Source: Marinicellulosiphila megalodicopiae (GTDB lineage Bacteria > Pseudomonadota > Gammaproteobacteria > Pseudomonadales > Natronospirillaceae). From it: a stretch of 64,000 nucleotides of DNA. How positions within the stretch are numbered: the first letter of the stretch is position 1; every line of letters begins with the position of its first letter. Positions 45,558 to 57,011 of the stretch are shown one piece after another. The notes beneath the pieces were generated by a model that worked only from the letters and a program-made list of their open reading frames with translations, searched no databases and was not told the origin of the DNA. A program made the position numbers and the translations under genes. Location: the NCBI RefSeq assembly GCF_045862395.1, contig NZ_AP023087.1:434001-498000 (forward strand), given 5' to 3'.

Positions 45558-48500
45558 ATGAATCTTCATTATCAATTAAAAACGCCAACAAAATTATTAG
45601 GCTTAATATGCTTTTTGTTTTCTAATTTTCTTTATGCTGACTTTAATGATGCCAGTCAATATAACGTATACATTGAGCAAGATTTTGAGTCAGCCAATAC
45701 AGAAGTAGAAGGAAAGCTTTACACAGGAAATGATGCAAAGCTTATGAGCTATGCAATTAGTTCTGGAATAACTTTAGCACCAGAACAAAACTCATTGGTT
45801 GTTGGAGGTAACTTATCATTTGATCACGGCAAAATTTATCATGGCAGTGCAGTTGCACAAGGTGGTATTGATAATGTGACTTATGAAGTATTAAATGGAT
45901 TACAAGAAGGCGCTACAGTTACCGGTGCGGTTGTTTTTGACAAGCAAGCTGAAATAGAATTTTATGAATTAAACAATAATTCAACGCAATTATCGCAAGC
46001 TGAAATTAACGGTGTATCTGAATTTAAATGGAATGGACTGCATTTAACGGGTACTTGTGAAGAAGAAATTCAAGTTTTTAATATTACAACAGACGACTTA
46101 GCCGATGCGACATATATAAATGCATCATGTATTGATCAGGCAAATGCAGTCGTTATTAATATTACAGGTGCTATTGGTGAAATCGATAATATCGGATTAC
46201 AAGCATTTGCACCATTAGCTAATAAAACATTATGGCACTTTGTTGATGCAATCGAATTATCTATTGGCAGTGTTGGTCTTGAAGGTACGGTATTTGCGCC
46301 AAAAGCAAATGTGAATGGCCTTTGGGGTTATTTACATGGCACATTAATCGCGAAAAATTATTTTGGATTTACTCATTTTTACCACACACCATTTACTGCA
46401 GATATATCTTCTTTATTATCATCTGAGCCACCAGAAATAACCTCATTTGCAAATTATTATGGCTTTGAAAATTCAGTTTATCAATATGATGTCGATGCGG
46501 TAGATCCTGATGTTTATGACGAATTGGCTTATACTTTAGCTCAAAATCCAAATGGCATGTCAATAGATGCTCAAACAGGTGAAATTAGTTGGGTCGCTGA
46601 CAAGAAGTATGTAGGAAGCGTTGCGCAATTTAATTCACAGTGTTATGTCGTTCCAACGGGTTCAATCGAAGTGTTACTAGATGGTCAAAGCAGCCAGGCC
46701 TCATCAAATTATATCGCACCATTATTTTTAGAAGTGAAAGAAGCGATTCACGACGGTGGTGAATATACTTCAGAGCAAGCAATAAGTTGGGATGAACAAC
46801 ATCAGTGCTTAGGCTGTCATATACAATCACAAAGTTTATTAGGTTTAGTCACCAGTCAAGATAAAGCCGATGTACCACAAGAAGGCATCGACTATTTATT
46901 AAATGAATTTTTAACTAGTCAGCAAACTGATGGTTCAATTATTCAATCCCACCCGCAATACGCAAAAAATCAAACCGCTTTAGCAATATGGGCAATGTCA
47001 AAAGGCATCGACCCAGAAATTACAATTGATGTTCGTGCCAATGCATTAAACTTTATGCAAAGTAAAAAACAAGGCTCAGACGAAATCTATTGGACACAAG
47101 ATCACCCAACGGGCTGGTTAAGAAATCCAGAAGCAATGACGTCTATCATGGCTTATTCAATTGCATATTATTTAAAAGATATTCAATTAGTAGAAGCCCC
47201 AACACAGTTTCAGTTAGATATCGCCGATCAATATTTAGATAACGTAGATGCAATTGTTCGTTATTTTATTTCAGACAGTTATAACGATGAAGTCTATTCA
47301 TTATTCAGTGCGTACCGTTTGATTGCTATTTCTGAATTATTAGAATTTATACAAGACGAAACGTTAAAATCAGAAGTTGAGCAGGCAAAAACTCATTTAG
47401 ATCAATTGTTGAGAAGTAGACAACAACAAAATGGTGGTTGGACGTTGAATTTTAATTCAGGAACAAGTGATCCAATGACCTCTGCATGGGTGGGTTTAGC
47501 GCTGAATTATTTGAACCCAAGTATTACCGATAAACTCGTGATAGATAATATTAATTATTTATTAGACGCTCAAGAAGCAAACGGAACTTGGGATACTAAT
47601 AGTGGTTATTTCTCAACGGATCTAGGTACAACAAGTTTGGTTATGTCGTACTTGCCCATTGCATTAGAGCATTTAGGTAATCCAGATGTTCGAGTAAGTG
47701 ATATTTTATTACGTGCAAATGCTGATGATAATTTAATCATTCAAGCAACCATTAAAAACCGTGGTTTAGCTGATATTACTAGCGATTTCGTCATTCAATT
47801 TTTAAATGAAAATGACGACTTAATTGGCGAGTCTCTATTCTCAGGTCTAAATAGTAATCAAGTTAAAGTAGCCACTGCGAAAATTGAAGAATCACAAATT
47901 GTCGGCGACATCATAGTTAAAGTGGTAGTGCCTGAGTCCGTTGAAGAATGTACGATTAATAATAATGAAGCACGCGCAGCAACTGTTAATGTATTGGTTC
48001 ATGACAAAGCACAAAACTCAGACAATCAATGGTTTTCGGTTAATATTTTAGATGTGAACGCAGCACCTGTTATTACAAGTGAACCACCAGCTGAGCAACA
48101 AGGTGGGCAATCAATTGAATATCAAGTAACAGTCGAAGATGAAGATATTGGTGACGCCGCTGTTTTTGAATTAACCGATGCCCCTGAAGGCATTTATATT
48201 GACAGCAGAACAGGCTTAATTACATCAGATCCAGAAATATTAAAACCGGGAATCTATTCAGTAACTGTATTAGTAACGGATTTAAGAGATGAATCAGTAG
48301 AGCAAACCTTTACTTTTGAAGTGTTCGAAAATTTAGCGCCAAGTATTGTTAGTTCAGCCGTAAGTAAAGGCCATGAACAACTAGGTTATATTTATGACGT
48401 GCAAGCAACGGATCCAAATAATGATGAATTAGAATTTGGTTTTGAAAATAACGTGCATGATATTGTCATTGATAAAAACTCAGGTCAAATCACATGGAAC

Positions 48501-51500
48501 GAAGCTTCTAAATTTGTTGATGTATTGATTAATCAGAATTTAATGTGTGAGAAAGAATCTGAAATAATTAGTGAATTTAATGTTGTTGAAAAGTGGAGAT
48601 GGACGCATTCTGATTTACAGCAAAGTGATGTTTACGGACCTCCAATGGTAGCTCAATTTACAGATGATAATGCCGATGGCTTGATAAATGAAGATGATGA
48701 TACAGATATTATTTTTTATTCTGGCCACCATCCAGAAAATGAAAAAATAAGAATTGTTGATGGTGCCACAGGAGTTGAGCATTTAGTTTTAAATTTACCA
48801 ATATCAATGTTAAGTAGTCCTGCAGTTGGTGATTTGAATAGAGATGGTATTCCTGAATTTGTTGCAGTTAGTAAGTATCGCGAATCATTAATGCTAATAA
48901 GTAATACTGGAGAGATTATCTGGCAAAGTAATATTCCTAATCTCTACACAAGACATACTCCAAGAGACGGAATTAATCTTGCCGATTTAGATCATGATGG
49001 TATATCGGAAATTATATTAGGTGACTTGGTATATGATTTTGATGGAAACCTTTTATGGAATGGGGTGAATGATTTTGGTGGTGAATTAGATTATGGAATC
49101 GTATCAGTTGTCGAAGATATAGATTTAGATGGTGAGTATGAGATTATTGCAGGGCGTTCAGTTTATAACTCAGATGGCTCATTAAAATGGCATGCATCTT
49201 CAATTCCTAGTAGCGGGATAAATGCAGTAGCAAATTTTGATAATGATGACGAAGCTGAAATTGTTTTAGTTGCAAATTCAAAAGTGTATTTATTAGATAC
49301 TGATGGAACAATTATTTGGGGGCCAATTTCGTTGCCTGGTGGTGGGGTAGGTGGGCCACCAACTATTGCAGATGTTGATGGTGATGGCGTTCCTGAAATA
49401 GCGGTGGCAGGTGCAAAAAATTATGTAGTATTTAATAGTCTTGGTGATGTTTTATGGAAACATGACACTATTGACAGTAGCTCATTTAGAACAGGTTCTT
49501 CATTCTTTGATTTCGAAGGCGATGGGAAATCTGAAGTGCTGTATGCAGATGAATATAATTTTTATATATTTGAAGGTGCGACAGGTGATGTGATTTATGA
49601 GCAAGCTAAAAGAACGGGAACGGTACTTGAATATCCTGTTGTTGCTGATGTTGATAATGATGGACATGCAGAAATCGTGTTGGGAGAAAATTCAAATAGC
49701 AAAGCTGGGTTGTTCGTACTGGAAGGTAGCCCTGAATGGTTGCCAACACGAAGAATTTGGAATCAATACTCATATTCAGTGAATAACGTTAATGATGATT
49801 TAACTATTCCATCGGAGCCTTCATATCCATGGCTAACCCACAACACCTTCCGCCTAAACACATTCATAGATCGTCCAGCATTGGCTCAAGCCGATTTAAT
49901 TGTGCATTCAATTAAATATAACGAACAAAATAGCGAAGTAACATTAACGGTTAAAAACAGAGGGTTAACTGACTCAACTGAAACAACGATTAATGTATTT
50001 CACGAGCATTTTTGGTTAGGCGATACAGACTTAGGTTTAATTGAAGTCCCTTTAATTACGCCAAATACTGAAATTGAATTAACCTTACCAATTAACGAAT
50101 TGGATATCAGTGAGGCCATTCGTGCAGAAATAAACACAGATCAATCGGTGGTTGAATGTGACTATACAAACAATACCGCTCGTGCTGCGGTTGTGGATGT
50201 AAGAGTGTATGACCTAGCAGGGTTATGGGACAGCCAAAAATTTGCAATCAGTTTTACTAATCACAATGACGCGCCGCAAATTATCAGTGCAACTGTAAGT
50301 TCAATTTCAGCTGAATTAGATTACAGTTTTAAAGTAGAAGTGAGTGATCCAGATTTAGGTGACGCATTTAGTTTTGGTTTAATTAATGAAGAAAATGTAT
50401 TTGAAATAAATAAAAAGACAGGCATTATTTCTGCTGAAAATTTAGTTGAAGGCAGTTATTTATTAGAAATTAAAGTAACCGATTTAGCTGGTGCAAGTGC
50501 AACTCAATTTCATACTGTAACAGTCACTCCAGATGGCAATCTGGCTCCTACTATTACTTCGCTGCCAACAGGAAATGTCACAGCTTTTGAAACTTATACA
50601 TATCAAGTTGAAGCAACAGATCCTGAAGCGCAATTAATAGCTTATGTGTTATCTTCCGCACCAGAAGGAATGACAATTGATCCACAAACTGGTTTGTTGC
50701 AATGGTCAACTGACTTTGAGGATGTTGGTGTTCATTATGTCAGAGTCATTGTTTTAGATGAGTTAAATGCATCTACTTCACAAACATTTGATGTTGAAGT
50801 TTATGATCCTTATGCAAGTAATGCTGCACCAGTAATCACAAGTGTCCCTGAAGGAGCTGTATTTGCGGGTAAAGAATTTAAGTATCAAGTGATTGCAATT
50901 GATGCTGACGGTGATTCGTTAAATTACACCATCGAATCAAATGAACAATCAATGAAAATTGATCAAAATGGTTTGTTCACATGGATTCCAATTGCAACAT
51001 TAATTGGTGAAGTAGTAGAAGTTACCATCACTGTAGATGATGGGCGAACAGGTGCAACATCGCAAAGATTGAGTTTGCCTGTAAATGAGTCGGCTAATCA
51101 TGCACCAACTATTTCTTCTGAACCTACATATGCAGTTGAAGTAAATACGTTATACCAATATCAATTAAATATTTCAGATTCAGATGGCGATTCTTGGACA
51201 TCTACATTGTTAGAGTTTCCAGCAGGAATGGTTATTGAAAATGACTTAATTTATTGGACGCCATCAGATAATCAATCATCACAAATACATGAAATAAAAA
51301 TTAATGTTGAAGATGAGCGTGGCGCGATTGCACAACAAAGTTATTCAGTTTTTGTCAATAAAGAGTTACCACCAAACTCGGCGCCAGAAGTTTTAAGTGC
51401 GCCTACTTCACCTGCATTTGTAGATGTGGAGTATCAATATCAAATGGTTGTATTTGATGCGGATAATGATGAAGTGACTTACTCGTTAGTTGATTCACAA

Positions 51501-54500
51501 GAAGGTATGTTCATAGATAAAAATGGGTTATTTAGTTGGACACCAACTTTAGATCAAATTGGAACGTTTTCAGTTCAAATTAAAATTCAAGATCAAAGAT
51601 TTTTTGTAACTCATAACTATATGCTACAAGTAGTAGATGGAATTGTTTCTCAACCAGGTTCAAATGATAATAACTACCCTGAAATACTTTCTACTCCAAG
51701 TTATGTGACTGCAAAAGATGAAAATTATATCTATCAAGTAGTTGCAAAAGATGCTGATAACGACGCTTTATTTTATGAGCTCACTTCAAATCCAGATGGC
51801 ATGACTATAACTGAAGAAGGTTTTATTCAGTGGTCACCTACACAAAAAGATCTTGGAAGTTATTCGGTTGTTGTTTCAGTGAATGATACAAAAGGCATAA
51901 CAACTCAAAGTTTTGAATTAATTGTCAAAGAAGAATTAGCCCCTTTGAGTGCGCAATTGCATTTTGGGTCGAGTCAGGTCTATCCAGGTGATGAACTTAC
52001 ATTGTTCTTAGTTCACGATGGTGGACGTGGTTCGGTTGTTAAAGAGTTAACCTTTGAAGGTGAAATTGTTAACTTAAGTCCATATGGCCAAGGCAGTATT
52101 ATTGTTCCTGATATAGGTCAATACGAATTTGCTTTTAATGTAAGTGACATCCAGTCAAATGTAGCGGGATCTAAAACTTTAAATGTCAGTGATCCTAATG
52201 ACAGCACTGCGCCAGAAATAGAATTAATTTCGCCAGAAATTAGCGCTACGATAAAAAATAAAATTGATGTAGTAGGAAGTGTTTTTGATGTGAACTTACA
52301 ATCCTATACATTATCCATTTCCTCAAAAGGTAAAGATAATTGGATTGAATTAGCGAAAGGCTATCAAAATAAAGATGCAGAAGTCTTAGGTCAAATTGAC
52401 GCCACTATTATGCGAAATGGCATGTATGACTTAAAACTAGAGGCGCAAGATTCAGCAGGTTTCATTCGTTATATTATTTATCCAATAACCATTGATGGTG
52501 ATTTAAAAATTGGTGAGTTTGCAATCACTCAAACAGATTTCGAAATTCCAGTAATGGGTATTCCGGTAAGTTTCTCAAGAACTTACGATAGCCGCCGCCG
52601 ATTAGAAAATCTTGAGTTGGGTTATGGTTGGTCAGCAAGTTATAACGATATTGAAATTCAAGAAAGCGTAGAACCAACAGATGGTTGGAAATTTTCATCC
52701 GAGGGAGCACCTTTCAAATTTGGTGGTTTAGCTGGAGGGGCTGTAATGTCGTTCCCAGCAATCTGTATGCGTTCAGTAAAAGATCAAGAAGTGACAATCA
52801 CATTACCAAATGGGGATATTGAAACTTTTGTTGCAAAAGCTACAAGAAGGGATGGAGCTTTACAATCTTTTGTTGATGAAGAGTGTTATATCGCAGGTGG
52901 GGTGTTTGGTTTCACCATTACATTCGAATCAAAAGATGACTCTAAAGCTACATTAGAAGCATTGGATGCAGTTCAATATTTTTATGATGCAAATACAAAT
53001 GTTTTATCTTCAGAGCTTGTTTTTCCGGAAGCAGATGATTTAAGTGTCTATAAATTAACAACGCGTAATGGATTTGAATATTTAATTGATCAATACAATG
53101 GCATTCAATCGATTACCGATCCAAATGGTAATAAACTGGATTACTCAGACACAGAAATCAGTCACTCAGCGGGTCAAAAAATACAAATCATTCGAGATCA
53201 GTTTGATCGTATTACCACTGTTATCGATCCAAAAGGTAATGAGTACACTTATGAGTACGACGCACAAACAGGCGATTTAATTAATGTGATTGACCCAGTT
53301 GGCGCTATTACAAATTTTGTATACAGCGACACGGGTAAAAACGACGAGCATTTCTTAACAGATATTATTGATCCGCTTGGTCGTGGTGTAGTGAAAAACA
53401 TCTACGAAGACGGACGTTTAATCGCACAAGAAGACGCTGATGGAAACCGTACTGATTTTAATCATGACTTAGAAGGTCGTCAGTCGATTATTAAAGATCG
53501 TAACGGCAATGTAACGGTTTATCATTACGATGAAAACGGCAATGTATTAACCACTACCGACGCTTATGGTCATATCACTTCGTATACTTATGACGCAGAC
53601 GATAATGAACTAAGCATGACCAATGCATTAGGGTTTACTACACAAGCGACCTATAACGAAGACGATGACGTATTAACTCAAACCGACGAGTTAGGTAATA
53701 CAACGACTTATACTTATAACGACAAAGGCGATGAGTTAACCATTGTGGATGCTAAAGGTCATGTTTGGGAAAATACTTATGACAGTGTAGGAAACTTGAC
53801 AGGCATTAAAGGGCCAGATGGAAATAGCTTTAGCTCTACGTTGGATTGGAACGGTAACTTAAGCACAACCACTGATGCTGCGGGTAATAAAACGTCTTAT
53901 ACCTATAACAGCAAAGGCAGTAAATTATCAGAAACCAATGCATTAGGTCATAAATCTACTTATACATACGACTCGAACGACAATATGTTATCTGGAACGA
54001 TGACTCGTACTGTAGTTGACCCTGCTGATAGTTCATTAACTATTTTGTTGAAAGAAACCACATCGTATGAATATGACAAGTTAGATCGTTTAATTAAAAC
54101 AACGTACCCAGATGGTAGACAGTCAGAAAGTGTGTATGACTTGATGGGTAATGAAGTGTTAAATATCGACATGCTTGGTCGCACCACTCAAATGGAATAC
54201 GACGCGTATAACCAAGTGATCAAAACTATTTATGCAGATGGGTCTTTCACAGAAAAAACTTATGACAAAATGAATAATGTTTTAAGTGAAACTGACGTGA
54301 AAGGCAATGTCACTACTTTTGAATACGATAAATTAAATCGATTAGTCAAAACTGTTTATGCAGACAATAGTGAAATGCAAACGGTTTATGATGCAATTGG
54401 CAGAGTTGAAAAACAAATTGATGCTTTAGGTAATGAGTCGTCTTTTGAATATGACGAGGCAGGCAGACGTACTAAAACCATCAGTTATTTAGTAAGTGGT

Positions 54501-57008
54501 AATATTGAACATAGTTATGAATATGACACTAACGGTAATGTGTTAGCTGAAATTGATAACTTAGGTCGCCGTACTGAGTATGAATACGATGAGAATGATC
54601 AAAAAGTTAAAACCACATTTAATGATCTGACTTTTATAGAAACACAATACGATGCATTAGGTAGACGAGTTAAAGAAATTGATCAAGCAGGTATTGAAAC
54701 TGAGTATGGTTATGATGCAATTGGTCGTTTAATTTCAGTGACCGATCATCAAGGTAACATCACTTCATACACCTATGACGAGCAAGGTAATAAATTAAGT
54801 CAAAGCGATGCAAAAGGCCAAACAACACTTTGGACGTACGATGATAATGGTCGTGAAATTTCAAGACAGCTACCAATGGGGCAAATTGAAACTTACGCTT
54901 ATGATTATTATCTGTGTGCCGATAAACAAGCAGTTGAATTAAATCAAGTGGATGCCCTTTGTATGCAAACTACTCATACAGATTTTAATGGTGACGCTCA
55001 TGTTTATTTCTACGATATTTCAGATCGTTTATTTGAAACTGGGTATGCAGATGGATCGTTCGAGATAAATGAGTTTGATGTAGCAGGTCAAGTCATACAA
55101 ACCCAAACACAAGAAGGGATTTGGAATTATGAATATGACTTTGCAGGTCGTTTATTAAGTGAAACTCAGCCAAACGGTTCGGTATTACATTACTCTTATG
55201 ATATTGCAGGTAACAAAACACAGTTTGTTTTAGAAATGGATTCTGTTGAAGTCTCTAAAATTATCTACACATACGATGAGCTTAATAGGTTGTCGACAGT
55301 TCGAGAATATATTGTGAATTCAGTTGTGTTAACTGAAGCCAAAATCACAAGTTATGGCTACGATGAAGTAGGTAATCGACATTCAGTTTTATATCCAAAT
55401 GGTGTGTCACAGGTTTATGTTTATGATGAGTTAAATCGTCTGAAGACTTTAAACACTTTCGATCAAGTTGGTGTGTTGATGGACTCTTTCTCTTATGAAG
55501 TTGGAGTAACTGGCCGTCGTGACAAAGTTGTTGAATATAATGGTAGAGAAATTTCTTACCAGTATGATGATCATTACCGTTTAACGAATGAAGATGTGAT
55601 CGACGCAGTTAATGGAAATTACAGTGCCACATATACTCATGGTTTCACAGGCAATCGTTTAACTAAAAACGATGGCGAAGAGACTGCTTATGTTTATGAT
55701 GCGAATGATAGAGTTATTAGTGAAGTAAATAGCACGACAACTACAGAATATGTATTTGATGACAATGGCAACACCATCCAAGTGTTAGAAAATGGGCTGG
55801 TGACTATTGATTATGAATACAATAGCTTGAATAAATTGGTTAAGGCTGAATTAGAAACTCAAACCATTGAATTTACTTATAACGCATCTGGTATTCGAAT
55901 TGGTAAAACGGTTACTGATGAGTTTGGTGTTAGTATTGAGATTCAATACATTGTTGACATGAATCAATCTTATGCTCAGGTTGTGGGTGAAGTGGTTGCT
56001 GGTGAATTGGCCGTGACTTATCAGTATGGGGATGATTTGATTTCTCAGAATCGTATTGATACTGATATTACTGTGCCTAGTTATTATATTTATGATGGTC
56101 TTGGATCTACTCGATCTTTAGTTGATGAATCTGGGATTGTGAGTGATTCATATAATTATGATGCCTTTGGTGAATTATTGAACTCGGTTGGTGTGACTGA
56201 TAATGCTTATCTTTATACTGGTGAGCAGTTTGATGAAGAATTGGATCAGTATTATTTGCGTGCTAGGTATTATGATCAGGGTGTTGGGCGATTTACTCAG
56301 CAGGATGTTTATTTGGGTAACTCGCAAGATCCGATAACATTGCATAAGTATTTGTATGCTAATGCTGATCCTGTTATGTATACGGATCCTAGTGGATACT
56401 ATGCAATGTCATTGAGTGGTTTTTCAGTGGGGTTTAGTATACAAGGTATTTTGAGGTCAACTATGACAGCAGGATTGATGGTTTCTACTGCTGGTGGAGT
56501 TGCATTAGGGATAACCTCATACTTTGAATATGCTTTAGGTTTCCCAGTAACAACACAAAAAGCAGAATATGATATTAACCAAGCTGCAATGAATCTTGCT
56601 GTTTCTAAGGTTAATACCAAAGATGGTAAAAATATAGGCCATCATTCAATTCCGGTTTATATGTGTGGTGCTGAAGAAGCTAGCAGGCAACAATTAGTTC
56701 CATTGAAACCTCTTGTCCATACTGCATTGCATTCTGCAATGGTTACCTATAACGCAGCTATTAACACTGCTTATAAAAAATATTTTAAAGGCACTAATAA
56801 AATATTTAGTTATTCAAATAAAGAGCCTATACAATTATTGGCAGAGACACCTAAAGGCAGGGCTGTCATTGCAAAACATCTAGAGTTATTCTACAGTTTT
56901 GGATGGTTCGAATTAGGTGAACCTTATTTTAGAGGTATTTTCGATCAAGAAAAGCAAAAATACATAAGCGGTGTTACTTCGCTACCTAACTGTAAAAGAG
57001 GCGGTTAA
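45558..57008 (+). CDS. giant Sec-exported RHS/YD-repeat protein with C-terminal toxin-like domain
   Basis: A 3816-residue protein with a Sec signal peptide (cleavage near LYA-DF). Domains: choice-of-anchor-A-like (about 30-280), putative Ig, a helical prenyltransferase/squalene-cyclase-like repeat region (about 410-720) with a haem-like CLGCH (417), CARDB, Ig (He_PIG-like), an FG-GAP/VCBS-like beta-propeller (about 1010-1410, DGDGVPEIAVAG), a second CARDB, about seven tandem Ig domains to about 2200, a DUF6531-like entry (about 2317, FSRTYDSRRRL), YD repeats (about 2500-3480), and the RHS core end (YYLRARYYDQGVGRF, about 3565; DPSGYY, about 3611). The last 200 residues are a separate C-terminal domain with GHHSIPVYMCG and VHTALH, like HNH/Endo VII-type toxins. 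Being Sec-exported, it resembles surface RHS toxins rather than T6SS effectors. The immunity gene follows 3 bp on. Confidence 0.88.
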   Translation: MNLHYQLKTPTKLLGLICFLFSNFLYADFNDASQYNVYIEQDFESANTEVEGKLYTGNDAKLMSYAISSGITLAPEQNSLVVGGNLSFDHGKIYHGSAVAQGGIDNVTYEVLNGLQEGATVTGAVVFDKQAEIEFYELNNNSTQLSQAEINGVSEFKWNGLHLTGTCEEEIQVFNITTDDLADATYINASCIDQANAVVINITGAIGEIDNIGLQAFAPLANKTLWHFVDAIELSIGSVGLEGTVFAPKANVNGLWGYLHGTLIAKNYFGFTHFYHTPFTADISSLLSSEPPEITSFANYYGFENSVYQYDVDAVDPDVYDELAYTLAQNPNGMSIDAQTGEISWVADKKYVGSVAQFNSQCYVVPTGSIEVLLDGQSSQASSNYIAPLFLEVKEAIHDGGEYTSEQAISWDEQHQCLGCHIQSQSLLGLVTSQDKADVPQEGIDYLLNEFLTSQQTDGSIIQSHPQYAKNQTALAIWAMSKGIDPEITIDVRANALNFMQSKKQGSDEIYWTQDHPTGWLRNPEAMTSIMAYSIAYYLKDIQLVEAPTQFQLDIADQYLDNVDAIVRYFISDSYNDEVYSLFSAYRLIAISELLEFIQDETLKSEVEQAKTHLDQLLRSRQQQNGGWTLNFNSGTSDPMTSAWVGLALNYLNPSITDKLVIDNINYLLDAQEANGTWDTNSGYFSTDLGTTSLVMSYLPIALEHLGNPDVRVSDILLRANADDNLIIQATIKNRGLADITSDFVIQFLNENDDLIGESLFSGLNSNQVKVATAKIEESQIVGDIIVKVVVPESVEECTINNNEARAATVNVLVHDKAQNSDNQWFSVNILDVNAAPVITSEPPAEQQGGQSIEYQVTVEDEDIGDAAVFELTDAPEGIYIDSRTGLITSDPEILKPGIYSVTVLVTDLRDESVEQTFTFEVFENLAPSIVSSAVSKGHEQLGYIYDVQATDPNNDELEFGFENNVHDIVIDKNSGQITWNEASKFVDVLINQNLMCEKESEIISEFNVVEKWRWTHSDLQQSDVYGPPMVAQFTDDNADGLINEDDDTDIIFYSGHHPENEKIRIVDGATGVEHLVLNLPISMLSSPAVGDLNRDGIPEFVAVSKYRESLMLISNTGEIIWQSNIPNLYTRHTPRDGINLADLDHDGISEIILGDLVYDFDGNLLWNGVNDFGGELDYGIVSVVEDIDLDGEYEIIAGRSVYNSDGSLKWHASSIPSSGINAVANFDNDDEAEIVLVANSKVYLLDTDGTIIWGPISLPGGGVGGPPTIADVDGDGVPEIAVAGAKNYVVFNSLGDVLWKHDTIDSSSFRTGSSFFDFEGDGKSEVLYADEYNFYIFEGATGDVIYEQAKRTGTVLEYPVVADVDNDGHAEIVLGENSNSKAGLFVLEGSPEWLPTRRIWNQYSYSVNNVNDDLTIPSEPSYPWLTHNTFRLNTFIDRPALAQADLIVHSIKYNEQNSEVTLTVKNRGLTDSTETTINVFHEHFWLGDTDLGLIEVPLITPNTEIELTLPINELDISEAIRAEINTDQSVVECDYTNNTARAAVVDVRVYDLAGLWDSQKFAISFTNHNDAPQIISATVSSISAELDYSFKVEVSDPDLGDAFSFGLINEENVFEINKKTGIISAENLVEGSYLLEIKVTDLAGASATQFHTVTVTPDGNLAPTITSLPTGNVTAFETYTYQVEATDPEAQLIAYVLSSAPEGMTIDPQTGLLQWSTDFEDVGVHYVRVIVLDELNASTSQTFDVEVYDPYASNAAPVITSVPEGAVFAGKEFKYQVIAIDADGDSLNYTIESNEQSMKIDQNGLFTWIPIATLIGEVVEVTITVDDGRTGATSQRLSLPVNESANHAPTISSEPTYAVEVNTLYQYQLNISDSDGDSWTSTLLEFPAGMVIENDLIYWTPSDNQSSQIHEIKINVEDERGAIAQQSYSVFVNKELPPNSAPEVLSAPTSPAFVDVEYQYQMVVFDADNDEVTYSLVDSQEGMFIDKNGLFSWTPTLDQIGTFSVQIKIQDQRFFVTHNYMLQVVDGIVSQPGSNDNNYPEILSTPSYVTAKDENYIYQVVAKDADNDALFYELTSNPDGMTITEEGFIQWSPTQKDLGSYSVVVSVNDTKGITTQSFELIVKEELAPLSAQLHFGSSQVYPGDELTLFLVHDGGRGSVVKELTFEGEIVNLSPYGQGSIIVPDIGQYEFAFNVSDIQSNVAGSKTLNVSDPNDSTAPEIELISPEISATIKNKIDVVGSVFDVNLQSYTLSISSKGKDNWIELAKGYQNKDAEVLGQIDATIMRNGMYDLKLEAQDSAGFIRYIIYPITIDGDLKIGEFAITQTDFEIPVMGIPVSFSRTYDSRRRLENLELGYGWSASYNDIEIQESVEPTDGWKFSSEGAPFKFGGLAGGAVMSFPAICMRSVKDQEVTITLPNGDIETFVAKATRRDGALQSFVDEECYIAGGVFGFTITFESKDDSKATLEALDAVQYFYDANTNVLSSELVFPEADDLSVYKLTTRNGFEYLIDQYNGIQSITDPNGNKLDYSDTEISHSAGQKIQIIRDQFDRITTVIDPKGNEYTYEYDAQTGDLINVIDPVGAITNFVYSDTGKNDEHFLTDIIDPLGRGVVKNIYEDGRLIAQEDADGNRTDFNHDLEGRQSIIKDRNGNVTVYHYDENGNVLTTTDAYGHITSYTYDADDNELSMTNALGFTTQATYNEDDDVLTQTDELGNTTTYTYNDKGDELTIVDAKGHVWENTYDSVGNLTGIKGPDGNSFSSTLDWNGNLSTTTDAAGNKTSYTYNSKGSKLSETNALGHKSTYTYDSNDNMLSGTMTRTVVDPADSSLTILLKETTSYEYDKLDRLIKTTYPDGRQSESVYDLMGNEVLNIDMLGRTTQMEYDAYNQVIKTIYADGSFTEKTYDKMNNVLSETDVKGNVTTFEYDKLNRLVKTVYADNSEMQTVYDAIGRVEKQIDALGNESSFEYDEAGRRTKTISYLVSGNIEHSYEYDTNGNVLAEIDNLGRRTEYEYDENDQKVKTTFNDLTFIETQYDALGRRVKEIDQAGIETEYGYDAIGRLISVTDHQGNITSYTYDEQGNKLSQSDAKGQTTLWTYDDNGREISRQLPMGQIETYAYDYYLCADKQAVELNQVDALCMQTTHTDFNGDAHVYFYDISDRLFETGYADGSFEINEFDVAGQVIQTQTQEGIWNYEYDFAGRLLSETQPNGSVLHYSYDIAGNKTQFVLEMDSVEVSKIIYTYDELNRLSTVREYIVNSVVLTEAKITSYGYDEVGNRHSVLYPNGVSQVYVYDELNRLKTLNTFDQVGVLMDSFSYEVGVTGRRDKVVEYNGREISYQYDDHYRLTNEDVIDAVNGNYSATYTHGFTGNRLTKNDGEETAYVYDANDRVISEVNSTTTTEYVFDDNGNTIQVLENGLVTIDYEYNSLNKLVKAELETQTIEFTYNASGIRIGKTVTDEFGVSIEIQYIVDMNQSYAQVVGEVVAGELAVTYQYGDDLISQNRIDTDITVPSYYIYDGLGSTRSLVDESGIVSDSYNYDAFGELLNSVGVTDNAYLYTGEQFDEELDQYYLRARYYDQGVGRFTQQDVYLGNSQDPITLHKYLYANADPVMYTDPSGYYAMSLSGFSVGFSIQGILRSTMTAGLMVSTAGGVALGITSYFEYALGFPVTTQKAEYDINQAAMNLAVSKVNTKDGKNIGHHSIPVYMCGAEEASRQQLVPLKPLVHTALHSAMVTYNAAINTAYKKYFKGTNKIFSYSNKEPIQLLAETPKGRAVIAKHLELFYSFGWFELGEPYFRGIFDQEKQKYISGVTSLPNCKRGG

Positions 57009-57011
57009 TAT

